A stretch of 64,000 nucleotides of DNA from Agapetus fuscipes (taxonomy: Eukaryota > Arthropoda > Insecta > Trichoptera > Glossosomatidae): positions 15,175,298-15,239,297 of the forward strand of contig OX637342.1 in the NCBI GenBank assembly GCA_951799405.1. The letters are read 5' to 3'. The notes below the pieces were generated by a model. It saw nothing but the letters and a program-made list of their open reading frames with translations. It was not told where the DNA came from and ran no database searches. Made by a program: the position numbers and the translations under genes. Numbering within the stretch: position 1 is the stretch's first letter; the number at the start of each line of letters is the position of its first letter. Shown here piece after piece: positions 33,408-44,042 of the stretch.

Positions 33408-33570
33408 TCGTAAGTGAAATAATCACAAGGTAGTGCTCATGAGAAACTTTTAAGCCACATTTGTTGATGTTGTAGCTCGTAAAAAATAGGAAAAAATGAG
33501 AAACCGATTTAAACTGAATATGCAACTTATTCAGTTATTGTATATATATTTTTTGTTCTTACCTTAATTA
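33408..33570. repeat. MITE family T fragment
   Basis: 'taagtgaaataatcacaagg', 'gtaaaaaataggaaaaaatg', 'cttattcagtta' follow the family T order. Confidence 0.45.
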
Positions 33571-34229
33571 TTTACTAACTACTAGAGTATAAATTCAAAC
33601 TATGTGTGCATTTTCTAAACAAAAAAAGTGACTATTTTTTTCAAAGTATACTTGGATAAAAAAACATGAGCAATTTTCAATTCAATTACAATCTAAGCGC
33701 TTGAAGAATAAAAGTTGCATTCACAGAATTCATCGCAAGAATAATACAAAAGTGAACTAGGATTGTGTTGAAGCACAGTCGCCCAGTTAATCTTAAAGGC
33801 TCTGCAAAGGCTTAACGGCTCGGCCATTATTCCAGCAGGACAATTGGTTCACACCGTGCGTCACAAGGAACGTGAAAAGTGGAAGGGATGGATCGTGGAG
33901 GAAATTAAATAAAAGATAGAAATCAGAATGCAGGTGGGAATTTTTGCAAGAAAATGAATTTTCTCCATCTCCGGAAAATTTGCACTCTTTACCTCAATTG
34001 AAGTTTTTTTTGTCTTCATTATCTAAGGAATTTATGCTTAAAACCTCCTCATACCCATCCCGCTTGTATGTGTCAGATAGACCCACAGCATTATCCGAAA
34101 CTTTTATATCGGTTTCGGTTACAGATACGTATATTCTTTTATCTCGGATATCCAATAGTTTCGGATATGGATACGGATATCCATAACATCCCTGAAATTA
34201 ATAGATCGCAACTGTTCATATGGCATGGC
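33571..34229. other. stretch without recognised gene
   Basis: A plus-strand 80-aa frame at 33944-34186 is Ser-rich and contains a 'tcggatatggatacggatat' purine/pyrimidine run. No support for coding. Confidence 0.35.
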
Positions 34230-34477
34230 TAATCTAATCTAAGTTGCAAAGATATGTTACATTGGAGATTCACATTATATGCATTCTCACAAGCAGATAC
34301 GTACAAGTTCGCGCTTGAACATGCCGCATGTGAACCTGCAACATAAAAACCAAATCTCAAATGAGCATACACCCTACAACTCTTGCCGTCCTTCCCTGAA
34401 ACAGGGGTGACATTGGCAAAGTGACCAGTTTTTACAGCATAGGTGGTCAGCCGCATACCAACCTACAAGTCAAAGAA
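34230..34477 (-). repeat. R1 repeat, long-ORF subtype
   Basis: From TAATCTAATCTAAGTTGC to CAACCTACAAGTCAAAG. It keeps a 75-codon open frame from ATGCGGCTGACC. Confidence 0.9.
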
Positions 34478-34701
34478 CATGGCAATATGCAAAAAACCTA
34501 TCATAAGCTTTAAAATTTTGTGTCATTAAAATTAGCACTAAATTTTATAAACTAAAAATGTAAAAGCAAATAATTACAAAGTCCTCTTTATAATGATGTG
34601 ATAACATCAAAAGCGCTCGAGACACGTGAAGAAAAACTTTGCGTTTTTATTTTTACATTATTAATTTAAAATGAGTTTGCAATATGTCATTCCACAAACC
34701 C

Positions 34702-34906
34702 TTAATCATTTACAAAACTTTCTGGTTTAATTTCTCGTATAAGCTGCTTTTCCTTGAGCAGATCCTCGTTAAACTGGTTGTCTACAGTGCGGTTGGGATT
34801 TACGGTAACTGGAGGAGCGATGCAGCTTTTCCTTTTTTGCAAGTGGTTTTTTATCTTCTCAGCCAATCTGCTTGAAGACTTTTTAACACCAAGAAACGCT
34901 ACGTGC
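34702..34906 (-). CDS. possible 3'-terminal coding exon, unknown protein
   Basis: On the minus strand a frame with strong coding character, HVAFLGVKKSSSRLAEKIKN, continues through HLQKRKSCIAPPVTVNPNRT to a C terminus IREIKPESFVND and a TAA at 34704-34702. It is hydrophilic and basic, unlike the junk frames around it. A pyrimidine tract and AG precede it (TTTTGTTACAGTAAAG). The first AG would give an immediate stop, so the exon start at 34906 is my choice. An AATAAA lies about 50 bases after the stop (34651-34646). I do not recognise the family. It could be the last exon of a host gene or a retrocopy end; no upstream exon was found. Confidence 0.35.
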
Positions 34907-34979
34907 CTTTACTGTAACAAAATGAAAAAGAAACGAAAAAGATTGCTTTGTTTTAAACCTTAAATTTAACAAAAAAATA

Positions 34980-35999
34980 ATCAATTAATAAATGTTTTAT
35001 ATTTTGTATGGTTTGTGTATTACCAATGTAAAAAATCATATTAAATGATTTCTAATAAATTATAAAGCACGAAAATATCCAATTAAACCCTGTTTTATTT
35101 TCGCACAATGATTAAATTTATTTTAATTAATAAGAACAAACGTTTTTGATCTTTCGGTCATCATTAGGTAAATCCTTTTTTGGATCTTGTATTTTTTTTT
35201 CTTTATTAACATTTCTCTTTAAATACACTTTTAATTTAATACACATTTTGAAAACTTAACAAAGAAACCCACATAAGCATAGCCTGTGCGTGGGTATACA
35301 CTATACAGTTAATGTTGATTAGTAAAAGAAGAACAATTAAATTACGATCTGTAAAAAAATAACAAAAAAAATAACCTGAAGATTCACTACAATTTCTCGA
35401 CTATCAAACCTAATCTGCAAATGTATGAAAAGTATATTAAATGTATAATTAGCACTGCTGGCGATAGAAAGGTTATATTTAATAATAAGAAAGGAAAAAG
35501 ACAACCAGATTTATTTTTCATATTGTTAAAAACAATATGGACCTCAAGATCAATCAGTCGATAAAAGATCTTATATAGATATAACAATATTTGTTTGTAA
35601 ATCTAGGTGTTTATAATGTTTAAATAAGAATTTGAATGACAGCTCCTGACGATGAATTTATAGAAGTCGAAAGCGATAGAGCATTATAATACATCTTCTA
35701 AATCGTTCAAATCAAAAATCATTTTGTAAAGAACTACTGTAATATTTTTAAATATTTTTTTCGTGTTTTACAAGTGTAATTACGTGTATTACAAGTTATT
35801 TTTCTTTCGTTTTATTAAATTTGATACTAACAGGCGACACAGAAGTTTGTAATTTTATTTTTGAAAATACAAGTAGGTTAAAAGCTTTTAGAGATGCTTG
35901 CTCACACGTGGTTTCATAAAAATAACAAAACTTCCCGAAACCCATTACTTTTATGGCTTTTTGTTTTGTCAAATGACAACATGGTATTTCTCAGATGAA
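34980..35999. other. stretch without recognised gene
   Basis: AT-rich; a degenerate hammerhead lies at 35138-35172. Nothing else recognised. Confidence 0.4.
35138..35172 (-). ncRNA. degenerate hammerhead motif
   Basis: On the minus strand CCTAATGATGACCGAAAGATC, then AAAAACGTTTG: the core is CTAATGA instead of CTGATGA and the GAAA box is altered. Decayed relative of the 39-kb ribozymes. Confidence 0.35.
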
Positions 36000-36150
36000 A
36001 CTATGTTGAATACCCAGAGATCACTTTATATTGAAAGGGCTAAGGTTCGATACCCAAAAAGGAACACAGAAATAACTTCCATGTTTCGGTGTTTATTTTA
36101 AACTCAAAAAATCATGGACCCGGCAAGGTTCCCTCAGCCTTCACAATAAT
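36000..36150 (+). repeat. SINE1 fragment
   Basis: B-box-like AAGGTTCGATACCC, 'catgtttcggtgtttatttt', 'cggcaaggttccctcagcct'. Confidence 0.65.
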
Positions 36151-36174
36151 ATAAAAAAATGAGGCCTTTTTTGA

Positions 36175-36800
36175 GAGCAATACCGCCAGCATTCCAGATC
36201 AACCGAGATCCTTTTTCTGTCCTTACAAACATTTTAATTTCAACTAGGTTTTGATTCTTTGTTTTTTCATTTATAAGCTTCTTTTATTATAGCTCAGGAT
36301 ATCTCATTAGTTTGCTTTTTCAGGAATTTGGTCCATTGGTCCATCCATACCTTTCTCGGTCTTCGACTATCATGAAATTTATCCATTCTTACAACATATA
36401 ATTTATTCAGTCAGTATTTCATCATTCATTCTCTCCTTAATCTATAATCTAAGTTGCAATGATGAATTGACATTTACGGATCATATTTAATATATGCCTA
36501 CATATAAGTTCGCGCTTACACATGCTGAATGTGTAAATTTAAAGTATTTCAATCCTCACATCAACATAAACCTTGCAACTCCTGCCGCCTTTTCCAGAAA
36601 CCTGAGTTACACTGGTAAAAGTGAAACAAGGTATTTATAGTTTTGGGGACGAGGGAGTCAGCCTCATATCAACCTATCAGTTAAGAACCCATGTTACCTT
36701 TTCTTCACTTTTACGAAATCATTCCTCATCCTATCACTCCGTTCTTACCCAATTATACTTCTTAGATCGTTCATTTCTACCAAACGTACAAATTTTTATC
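36175..36800 (-). mobile_element. RTE-like LINE remnant interrupted by R1
   Basis: Left piece 'tttctgtccttacaaacatt' and 'atacctttctcggtcttcga'; right piece after the R1 'cgaaatcattcctcatccta'. Both are colinear with the minus-strand 59-kb copy, so R1 (36439-36688) split it. Confidence 0.65.
36439..36688 (-). repeat. R1 repeat inside RTE-like remnant
   Basis: From TAATCTATAATCTAAG to CAACCTATCAGTTAAGA. Confidence 0.8.
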
Positions 36801-37057
36801 ATTAAAAAGTGTGCGTAGACCAATTTGTTCCAATTTTTTCAGCCTGTTGAAAAAAGATCAGCAAACATATATTTCAGTGTGTTTTGGTTCACTTTTTATG
36901 CATTTTTTTTATTGGAATGAAGCCGTGCGACTGCTGGTTATTGGTTCGGCTCTATCCCATTGTGAGTTCATAGTATTGCAATCATTTCGGCTCCGAATTA
37001 ATTTATTCTGAATGTGTTGTGAAAGGGATTTTTTTCTCACATTTGACCTGCCCGCGA

Positions 37058-37210
37058 AGTATAAAACTAAGCGTGTAAACTAAGCCATTGCGTTTACAAA
37101 AAACTGTATACAAACTAAAATTGTGCATCTGCTTAGCGTTTTGGTGTCAATACTCAATGTTGTTAAAAATCTATGTTTGAGTTAAACGCAATATTTTATA
37201 CTTTGGGTAT
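37058..37210. mobile_element. palindromic MITE (family P)
   Basis: 'ataaaactaagcgtgtaaac' left; 'tttgagttaaacgcaatatt', then TTATACT right. Confidence 0.55.
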
Positions 37211-37324
37211 TGGATGAATCATGCAGTTGTTGTATGAACCCTGTCGTGTTATTCGGTAATATGAAAACAAACAAAAATCATTTTTTATTTGATTTTTACT
37301 ATTGTTTTTAATTTTTATAATGCA

Positions 37325-37560
37325 TTCCTTGACTTATAGGTTGGTATGAGACTGACCACCCATACTGTAAAAAATGCTTCACTTCGCCAATGCCCCGTCT
37401 AAAACAGGGGTCGGTCAAAATTTGCAGTGCTTATGTTCATTTGAGGTTTAGATTTTAATTTGTAAGTAAGTACACATGCAGCATTTGTAAGCGCAAACTT
37501 ACTGTGGGCAAAACTGTAAGCATGGATTTAATATATTTGCTACTTAGATTATATTATAGA
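37325..37560 (+). repeat. R1 repeat
   Basis: TTCCTTGACTTATAGG start; the end TACTTAGATTATATTATAG has a shortened 3' part. Confidence 0.85.
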
Positions 37561-37746
37561 TGGATTATAGTATGCTTTTACTCAGTTAAATTTACATATG
37601 TTAAATGTACATATGTTAAATGTAGGTACATATGTTAAATGTACATATGTTCATTGACTTAAAGGCTCAGCGGCACTCCAACAAGTGGCATGTACCTATA
37701 GATTTTCTGAAATCAGGCATGTATTCCTCAGAGGATTCCTTAAAAA

Positions 37747-37805
37747 AATACTTGAGGCTGACCACTCATTCTGTGAAAATTGGTTCACTTTACAAATGTA
37801 CCTAC
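37747..37805 (+). repeat. R1 5' fragment
   Basis: GAGGCTGACCACTCATTCTG and GGTTCACTTTACAAATG. Confidence 0.65.
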
Positions 37806-39213
37806 TTTATAAAAATCTTCGGTCTGCATTTCGAAACAGCCGATATTACTAAGTTGTAAATTCTACACGTTCAAAAAATTGCTGAGAACAGCTGCATAGA
37901 ATGTTATTGAAATTTGGAAATTCATATAATGTCATCATTTTGCAACTTCAGCAAAGGTTTTGGCTTAGGGCCAAAATCAACTCAATTTTCTCACCTCAAA
38001 TATTGCAATGAGGTTCGAATATTTTTGAATTAGGATTTTTTTTCTCGGCGAGCAAACGCCAGTCTTCTAATAGACTGCCACACACGAAATATTTGTTTGT
38101 TTTTTCCCTAGCAACCTTGCTGGGTGACGGGGTTTATTTTCGCACCATTTTCAATGTTCCAACCTCATGAAAAAACTACAATTTTTCAAGATTTTTATTT
38201 GTACGAAAACTGTCTGAAATAAAAATATAACAAAACATTCCGATTTTTTTTGTGCCCTACATGTAACCCTTGTTACAGTGCACCCTCACGGCCATAGAAA
38301 CACTAGAAAAACTCTATTTTATGATTTTTAATTTTATTCAATTACACTGAAAAATGTCTATAATAGATGTATTTAAGAGCTTTATAGGTACTCCTAGTCA
38401 CAGGGTGTTGCGCCACATCAGTACCCATAGTACGAGTTGCAAAACTTGAGAAAAGTTAAGTTAACGGGAAATATTAAAGAGTGATTTCCCCCAAAATCTG
38501 CCGTTTTTTGTTTATTACACTTAGCAAAAGAGTTACAGTGATGAAGAAAATCAAGTTCAAACAAACAAAAACGTCAAATTGTGGGGGAAATTACTCTTTC
38601 ATACTTTCCGTAAACTTTACTTTTCTCAAGTTTTGCAACTCGTACTAAGTGTGCTGAACGGCTTTTGTGTACATGGAATAAGTCACGTTCTCACCCACGG
38701 TTGAAGTCGACAGGCACATAAAATGTGTAGCTCTCCAACAGGGTGAGACTGTATATTAAGCAATTAATAACTTACATTGTGAACCAGTAGGGATTCATTG
38801 CGCATAATCAATCATATCACTAGAGTAACCTTTTATTTTTAAAGCATATAAATATTTTCACATATTTTTTGGATTATATTTTTAACTACAGAAAAAGGAG
38901 TCCACGAATAACGTTATGTGTTTTCGCAAAACGATGACTGAAGTGAAAAAATATCATACATTAGAAATATCGATAAGAGTCGGAGCCGCCTTTTATGGCT
39001 TTGACCCAAAAATATATTTGCTTAAATAAATCACACTAGAATAAGGTTAGCAAAGGAAAAAAAACGCAAAGAAAAATCATGTTTCTATTCATGGAATAAA
39101 TGTTCTTGAATTAAAATAGGTCATAATTATAGGAAACTCATAGATTTATTCATTAGATTTGTTAAAGTAAAAATCAGGCTTTCAACTTATTTTTTGTATG
39201 AAAAAAATATATT
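37806..39213. other. stretch without gene; two diverged dispersed segments
   Basis: 38035-38180 resembles 17430-17560 and 38275-38420 resembles 24330-24480. A short inverted pair lies near 38440-38650: 'gttgcaaaacttgagaaaag' and its inverse 'cttttctcaagttttgcaac', arms over 60 bp with 'gtgatttcccccaaaa'/'gggggaaattactc'. Confidence 0.5.
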
Positions 39214-39300
39214 TATAGTTTAAAATTTTTTGAGGAATTCAAAAAAACTGTTTATTTTCACATGAATATATTTAAAAAGATTACAATCTTTAGAGTAAGT

Positions 39301-39337
39301 TACTAACGTTTTCGACCTAGAAGGTCATCATCAGGTA
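39301..39337 (-). ncRNA. hammerhead ribozyme (left arm, mirror copy)
   Basis: Exact mirror of the right-arm ribozyme on the minus strand (core at 39334-39328, read down). Also points out of the element. Confidence 0.7.
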
Positions 39338-39857
39338 TGATTATTGATTACAGAAAAGAAATTTTATTTTATGAAATTTAGTCAATAGGTATAAATGATA
39401 GTCAGGTAGGTAAAAACATACAGTAAAATTTTAAATTAATAAAATAAAATAAATTAAACAAGTAAGAGAAGATCTATTTGGTAATAACTAATTAATTTAT
39501 TATAAGTCTATTTTAATAATAAAAAATAAATAAAATTGGTCAAGAGGTATAAAATTCAGTTAGGTAGGTAAAATATTCAGTAAAAATTCTATTAACATTA
39601 AAAAATTCTATTAACTGAATATTTTACCTACCTAACTGAATTTTATACCTCTTGACCAATTTTATTTATTTTTTATTATTAAAATAGACTTATAATAAAT
39701 TAATTAGTTATTACCAAATAGATCTTCTCTTACTTGTTTAATTTATTTTATTTTATTAATTTAAAGTTTTACTGTATGTTTTTACCTACCTGACTATCAT
39801 TTATACCTATTGACTAAATTTCATAAAATAAAATTTCTTTTCTGTAATCAATAATCA

Positions 39858-39894
39858 TACCTGATGATGACCTTCTAGGTCGAAAACGTTAGTA
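39858..39894 (+). ncRNA. hammerhead ribozyme (right arm)
   Basis: Stem I TAC/GTA (39858-39860 with 39892-39894); core CTGATGA 39861-39867; stem II GACC/GGTC with loop TTCTA; GAAA 39882-39885; stem III AAC/GTT self-complementary; cleavage expected after A39891. All invariant residues of the hammerhead core are present. The minimal stem III suggests activity as a dimer, as described for Penelope-type hammerheads. Confidence 0.7.
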
Positions 39895-40052
39895 ACTTAC
39901 TCTAAAGATTGTAATCTTTTTAAATATATTCATGTGAAAATAAACAGTGTTTTTGAATTCCTCAAAATTTTTTAAACTATAACAGTATGAATTTTCACAG
40001 TGTTAATACACAAACAATACAAAATACAAAAAAAAATATATATTTGTACACA

Positions 40053-40319
40053 TCTATAATCTATAATCTAAGTTACAAATATATATGACATTTAAGATTT
40101 ATAATAAATTGCTTACATAAAAATATTCCCACAAGCAGACACATTTAAGTTCGCACTTAAACATGCTGCATGTGAACCTGTTATATAAAACCCAATCTCA
40201 AATGAACATAAGCCCTGCAACTCTTGCCGACCTTCTCTTGAACAGGGGTGACATTGGTAAAGTGAAACATTTTTTATAGTATTGGTGGTCAGCCACATAC
40301 CAACCTATAAGTCTAGGAA
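40053..40319 (-). repeat. R1 repeat, full length
   Basis: From CTATAATCTATAATCTAAG to AACCTATAAGTCTAGGAA, with a small insertion near 40105-40125. Confidence 0.85.
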
Positions 40320-40419
40320 TAAAAACTAATAATAACAGTTAAGTATATAAGTAAAACAAACAATCACTAAATAATAAAACATAATTAATAAATAAAATAT
40401 TTTTTATAAATAATGTATG

Positions 40420-40673
40420 TTCCTTGACTTATAGGTTGGTATGCGGCTGACCACCCATGCTATAAAAATGGTTCACTTTGCCAATGTCACCTCTGTTACA
40501 AAGAAGGACGGCAAGAGTTGCAGGGTGTATATCCATTTGAGATTTGGTTTTTATTTGTAGGTTCATTTGAGGCATGTGCAAGCGCGAACTTGTACGTGTC
40601 TGGTTGTGAGAATGCATGTAATGTGAATCTCCAATGTAACATATCTTTGCAACTTGGATTAGATTAGACTAGA
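40420..40673 (+). repeat. R1 repeat, full length
   Basis: TTCCTTGACTTATAGG start; CTTGGATTAGATTAGAC end. Close to the 21622 subtype. Confidence 0.9.
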
Positions 40674-40721
40674 TGAATATGAGGTCTAGATTAAAAAATA
40701 AAAAATTGTCCAGTGGTGGCT

Positions 40722-40910
40722 CGGGATGTCAAAACGGGGAGTGGGGAGACCCCAACTGAGCTGGCTGGACGACATCAAGAGAGCTGCAGGCAGAGGATGG
40801 CTGAACACAACAGCCACACATGGAGAAGATTGGCGGAGGCCTACATCCAGGAGTGAACCGAGAAAGCCTAAGGAAGAAGAAGAAGAAGAAAAAGCTTTAA
40901 ATGATTGAAA
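40722..40910 (+). mobile_element. LINE 3' end, second family, (GAA)n tail
   Basis: Open frame RGVGRPQLSWLDDIKRAAGR followed by GWLNTTATHGEDWRRP, the W.DD...W...A..R..W pattern at the end of LINE RT proteins, then (GAA)n at 40880-40893. Confidence 0.65.
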
Positions 40911-41084
40911 AAACTACATGGACACAAAATAAAACAGTCTCAAAAATACTAGCTGGGTAATAAGAATAAATAACTTAGAAATACAATATCATTAAAGGTT
41001 ATTGCACACTATGAAGAGAAAGAGGAAAAAGAAGAGAAAAACCATGAATCACAGTGAAGAAAACAGTGTATATAGTAAATCAAG

Positions 41085-41200
41085 CATAGCGTTTTACTCA
41101 AAATGTAGGAGAACTAAAACGCTCACTTGAAATGCTGTAATACTTACCACACGTTTTTTTGGGATGCGCTTTGGTTGAGTTTTAACTTGGTGCACAGACA
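41085..41200. mobile_element. palindromic MITE (family P)
   Basis: 'agcgttttactcaaa', 'gaactaaaacgctcacttga', 'gctttggttgagttttaa'. Confidence 0.5.
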
Positions 41201-42284
41201 GGAGAGAGAGCCTGAAGATATGGGACCATTAAATTTTTACGTTGGTCAACGACAAGACGTGCAAGATGTCCCTGGAGGCTTTGGAAAAGGCTGCACTTAC
41301 GTAGCGAAACGGTATGACAGTTTATAGAAAACAATTGCTATTTCCTTGCATTTGAAAATAATACTTTTTCTTCTTCTTCTATTGATGAAGATCGGCAATC
41401 ATCGTGGCTATTTTGATCTTGGATGCTGCGGCTCAAAACAGAGACTTGTTGATTTTATTGAACCTCTGTCGCAGGTTTTTCAGGCACACAGAGGAGAGTC
41501 CGATAAATTGTTATGATTTTTAAAATTATAATTAAGAAAATAGTCGGTGTTATAGCCGCGGGGATCAAGACAGGTTATTTGGAACCGGATAACGCTGGTT
41601 CGAATCCCGCGACGATAACTTCGACCCTGGTTCAACAGATGCCGTTGCATGCACACAAGCTTCTGCTTTCGCATGAAGACAACTGGCCAGGTAAAATAGG
41701 TTGGTGGATTGCATTCCTTTCCACAAATCTACTTAAAAAAATAAAAAAAATTAGGATGTGGTATTATTTTCCATTAGTTTTTGAATATTAAAAATGCGTA
41801 AATGTGAAACAATGGAGACCAATGTTTTTTTTGCACGGATGTTCTGAATTTGTTTTTTTTTAAGTGAAAACGTCTATGTAACTTGGATTCTAAGCAATAA
41901 ATTATTAATAAGCCTTTGGCCCGGACATTTGTTTTTGTAAAGGATTGTCTCGCTTTTTTAATAATTTTAAAGTAGAAAAATTCTTACCCATGAGAAAAAC
42001 ATATACTTATAACGATAAAAATATAACTTATACATAACTTAATACGAGGTATTTTTTTATTTTTTATTTTCCTTATTTTTAGGATATTTTTTACCGTTTA
42101 CAGCATTGTTTTGGCAGTCAGGCTATCTTCAGATCACTGTTTTTTTACCGTCTAGCTTTGGATCTAAGCGCAGAGGCTGTGGACGTGTAAAGACCCTGTC
42201 AGATTTGATATCCCGATAAGTGCAACACACCCCGAGCTCTCGTGGATTATCCGAAAAGCTGTGATGAACTTGAAAAGTTGTATT
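41201..42284. other. mixed non-coding with tRNA-like remnant
   Basis: 41545-41625 holds GCCGCGGGGATCAAG and CTGGTTCGAATCCCGCG (A- and B-box-like, class II spacing), probably a SINE head. 41380-41480 belongs to a dispersed family shared with 44590-44680 and 52610-52700 ('gatcggcaatcatc..ggctattttgatc'). Confidence 0.45.
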
Positions 42285-42405
42285 TTTATGTTTCTTTTTT
42301 GTAGCGATCTCTTTCTTTATTTCTTAGTCTGTTTTTGATCCACTGCTTGATGTAGGCCTCTTCCAATCTTCTCAGTCTTTCTATAAATTGCATTTTATGA
42401 AGGTA
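42285..42405 (-). mobile_element. LINE C-terminal fragment, second family
   Basis: The minus strand reads RLEEAYIKQWIKNRLRNKER, like the end of the LINE family at 40722. Confidence 0.55.
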
Positions 42406-42644
42406 TTACTGTTTGGTGAGAAATTATATATTTAAAGAAAACACAGAGTTTTATTTTCACAAATTGAGCATTTATTTTCCGTCGAGTACTTTCGGCGTTT
42501 TTTATGTCATTTCATGAGGACACTGTTTCAAAATTGACATAGAAAAATGGGAAGGATGAGTTACAACATAGAGGTACAATTATGTAATCACAAAGGTGAA
42601 GCAGTAGGAATTTTGTCATTTTTTCTAAAAAAAATCTTTCTAAC

Positions 42645-42750
42645 AAAAAAAATCTTTCTGACACCCTCGCCTCAGTGGGATTCAGACCCAAGCTCTTATG
42701 CATGGAGTGCAAGCACTCTACCAACTGCGCTGTCGACCGGACAATCAGTA
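42645..42750 (-). repeat. SINE1 head, minus strand
   Basis: Inverse tRNA-like head 'gtgcaagcactctaccaact', then GCGCTGTCGACCGGAC; B box inverse 'gggattcagacccaag'. Confidence 0.8.
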
Positions 42751-42795
42751 CAAAGATAAATTGTCAATAATGGTATGCAAGATATTGTTATTGAT

Positions 42796-42945
42796 TGTTA
42801 TGCGGCTGACCACCCATACTATAAAAAATTGGCTCACTTTGCCAATGTCACCCCTGTTTCAGGGAAGGACGGCAAGAGTTGCAAGGCTTATGTTCATTTG
42901 AGATTGGGTTTTTATATCTTTGCAGCTTAGATTAGATTAGATTAG
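42796..42945 (+). repeat. R1 repeat with internal deletion
   Basis: GATTGGGTTTTTAT joins directly to ATCTTTGCAGCTTAG, losing about 110 bp; the join is at TAT/ATAT microhomology. Confidence 0.85.
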
Positions 42946-43009
42946 AAGATATCCTGGAGGTCTGGTATACTCTCTGCCAAAATAATGTTGTTTTGTTTTT
43001 TTTTGTTTT

Positions 43010-43085
43010 TTAAAAAAAATAGATTTGTGAAGAGGAATGCAATTCACCAACCTATTTTGCCTGGCCAGAAACAGGTATTAATATC
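43010..43085 (+). repeat. dispersed exon-like cassette (copy 3)
   Basis: After an A-rich AG the frame RFVKRNAIHQPILPGQKQ ends at CAG|GTATTA. Same ends as copies at 6540 and 26745. Confidence 0.45.
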
Positions 43086-43285
43086 ATCATTTAATAATTC
43101 ATTATTGGATAATAATTCATTTGTCTTCAGCATTTCGTATGTTGTTGATCACAGCACCATTAACTTACACTCCTATATTAGAAATATGTATTTAGAGGAA
43201 AATAACGCTCACCAAATAGATCATTCACATTTCACTGGTCTTTATTTTGAATAACAAACATCTTCGGTTTTAATTCCAAAGTGTC

Positions 43286-43546
43286 TTGACATGTTTTCCA
43301 GTTTTGATGTTTCTTTTAATACAGGCGTTATTACCGAAAAAAACTTCCGCTGCACCTTCTTATGTATTACCATGCACTTCTGAACCAACAACCATTATAA
43401 TCCATCGTTCGAGTTATTCTATCTTTTATTTTTTTTCTTCCTCTCCGCAGTTAGAACTTTTGTTAGTGTGCCGATTTCAATTGTCAATTCAACCAACTTC
43501 AAATGAACACAATGCCTTTATTTTTAAATGGAAAACTTTAATATAA
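43286..43546 (+). CDS. uncertain open frame with acceptor-like sites
   Basis: 86 codons. TTCTTTTAATACAG precedes ALLPKKTSAAPSYVLPCTSE, and TCCTCTCCGCAG precedes LELLLVCRFQLSIQPTSNEH before a stop. The acceptors are good but no matching donor of sensible intron length is visible, and the family is unknown. May be chance or a gene end. Confidence 0.2.
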   Translation: MTCFPVLMFLLIQALLPKKTSAAPSYVLPCTSEPTTIIIHRSSYSIFYFFSSSPQLELLLVCRFQLSIQPTSNEHNAFIFKWKTLI

Positions 43547-43559
43547 TGTTAAAAAGATT

Positions 43560-43940
43560 CACAAAAGTTAACTTCATCTATAATACTTTTTTTCACTTAA
43601 AAACCAACCCGATTTATGCTTTATTATTCTTTAAACGAAAACGACTTCCAACTCAATATTTTGACAACAATGCAACTGTCAAAACACGTCACAGCGTCCT
43701 AGGATAAACTACCAACTATACAAGAGTATGATCGTTTCAGTTTATTTTGTAAATTCAAAACAGCAACAAAAACTGCTTGTTATTACTTCAAATCCTTTAA
43801 ATAAACAGTTTATAGGTACCGTCGTACATTAAAAATTTTAAAAGAGCAATAAGAGCATTTCTGATGTTTTTTTTAGTAAATATGCATGAAATTACGACAT
43901 ACCTTGCACTTTTATCGTTAGATATAAATCAGTCACGTAC
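43560..43940. other. stretch without recognised gene
   Basis: AT-rich, no repeat family match. Confidence 0.35.
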
Positions 43941-44042
43941 CTCTTCAATTTCATGAGCTCCTGGTATCCGTGACGTCATAGCAGGTCGACGCTGATTGGA
44001 TGTAAAAATGTCAACAAACCAGCGTCCACCGACAAACCACAG
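43941..44042. promoter_or_regulatory. divergent start-like region (CRE, CCAAT)
   Basis: TGACGTCA (43971-43978, a perfect CRE) and ATTGG (43995-43999, inverse CCAAT box). On the minus strand ATG at 43979 opens MTSRIPGAHEIEE and ends at a donor GAAGAG|GTACGT. On the plus strand ATG at 44008 opens MSTNQRPPTNH and ends at ACCACAG|GTATGA. Both have the form of short first coding exons. However, diverged copies of this block follow at 44210, 44455 and 44535, so it may be a tandem repeat. Confidence 0.3.

Larger units (their letters stand above)
39214..39981. mobile_element. foldback element, 368-bp arms, outward hammerhead pair
   Basis: Base pairs i and 79195-i match almost throughout: arms 39214-39581 and 39614-39981, 32-nt spacer. 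I noticed only a few mismatches. Each arm carries one complete hammerhead core near its outer third. No open reading frame of note. Related to Penelope-like pLTR hammerheads by motif; the palindromic arrangement is directly seen. Confidence 0.85.
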
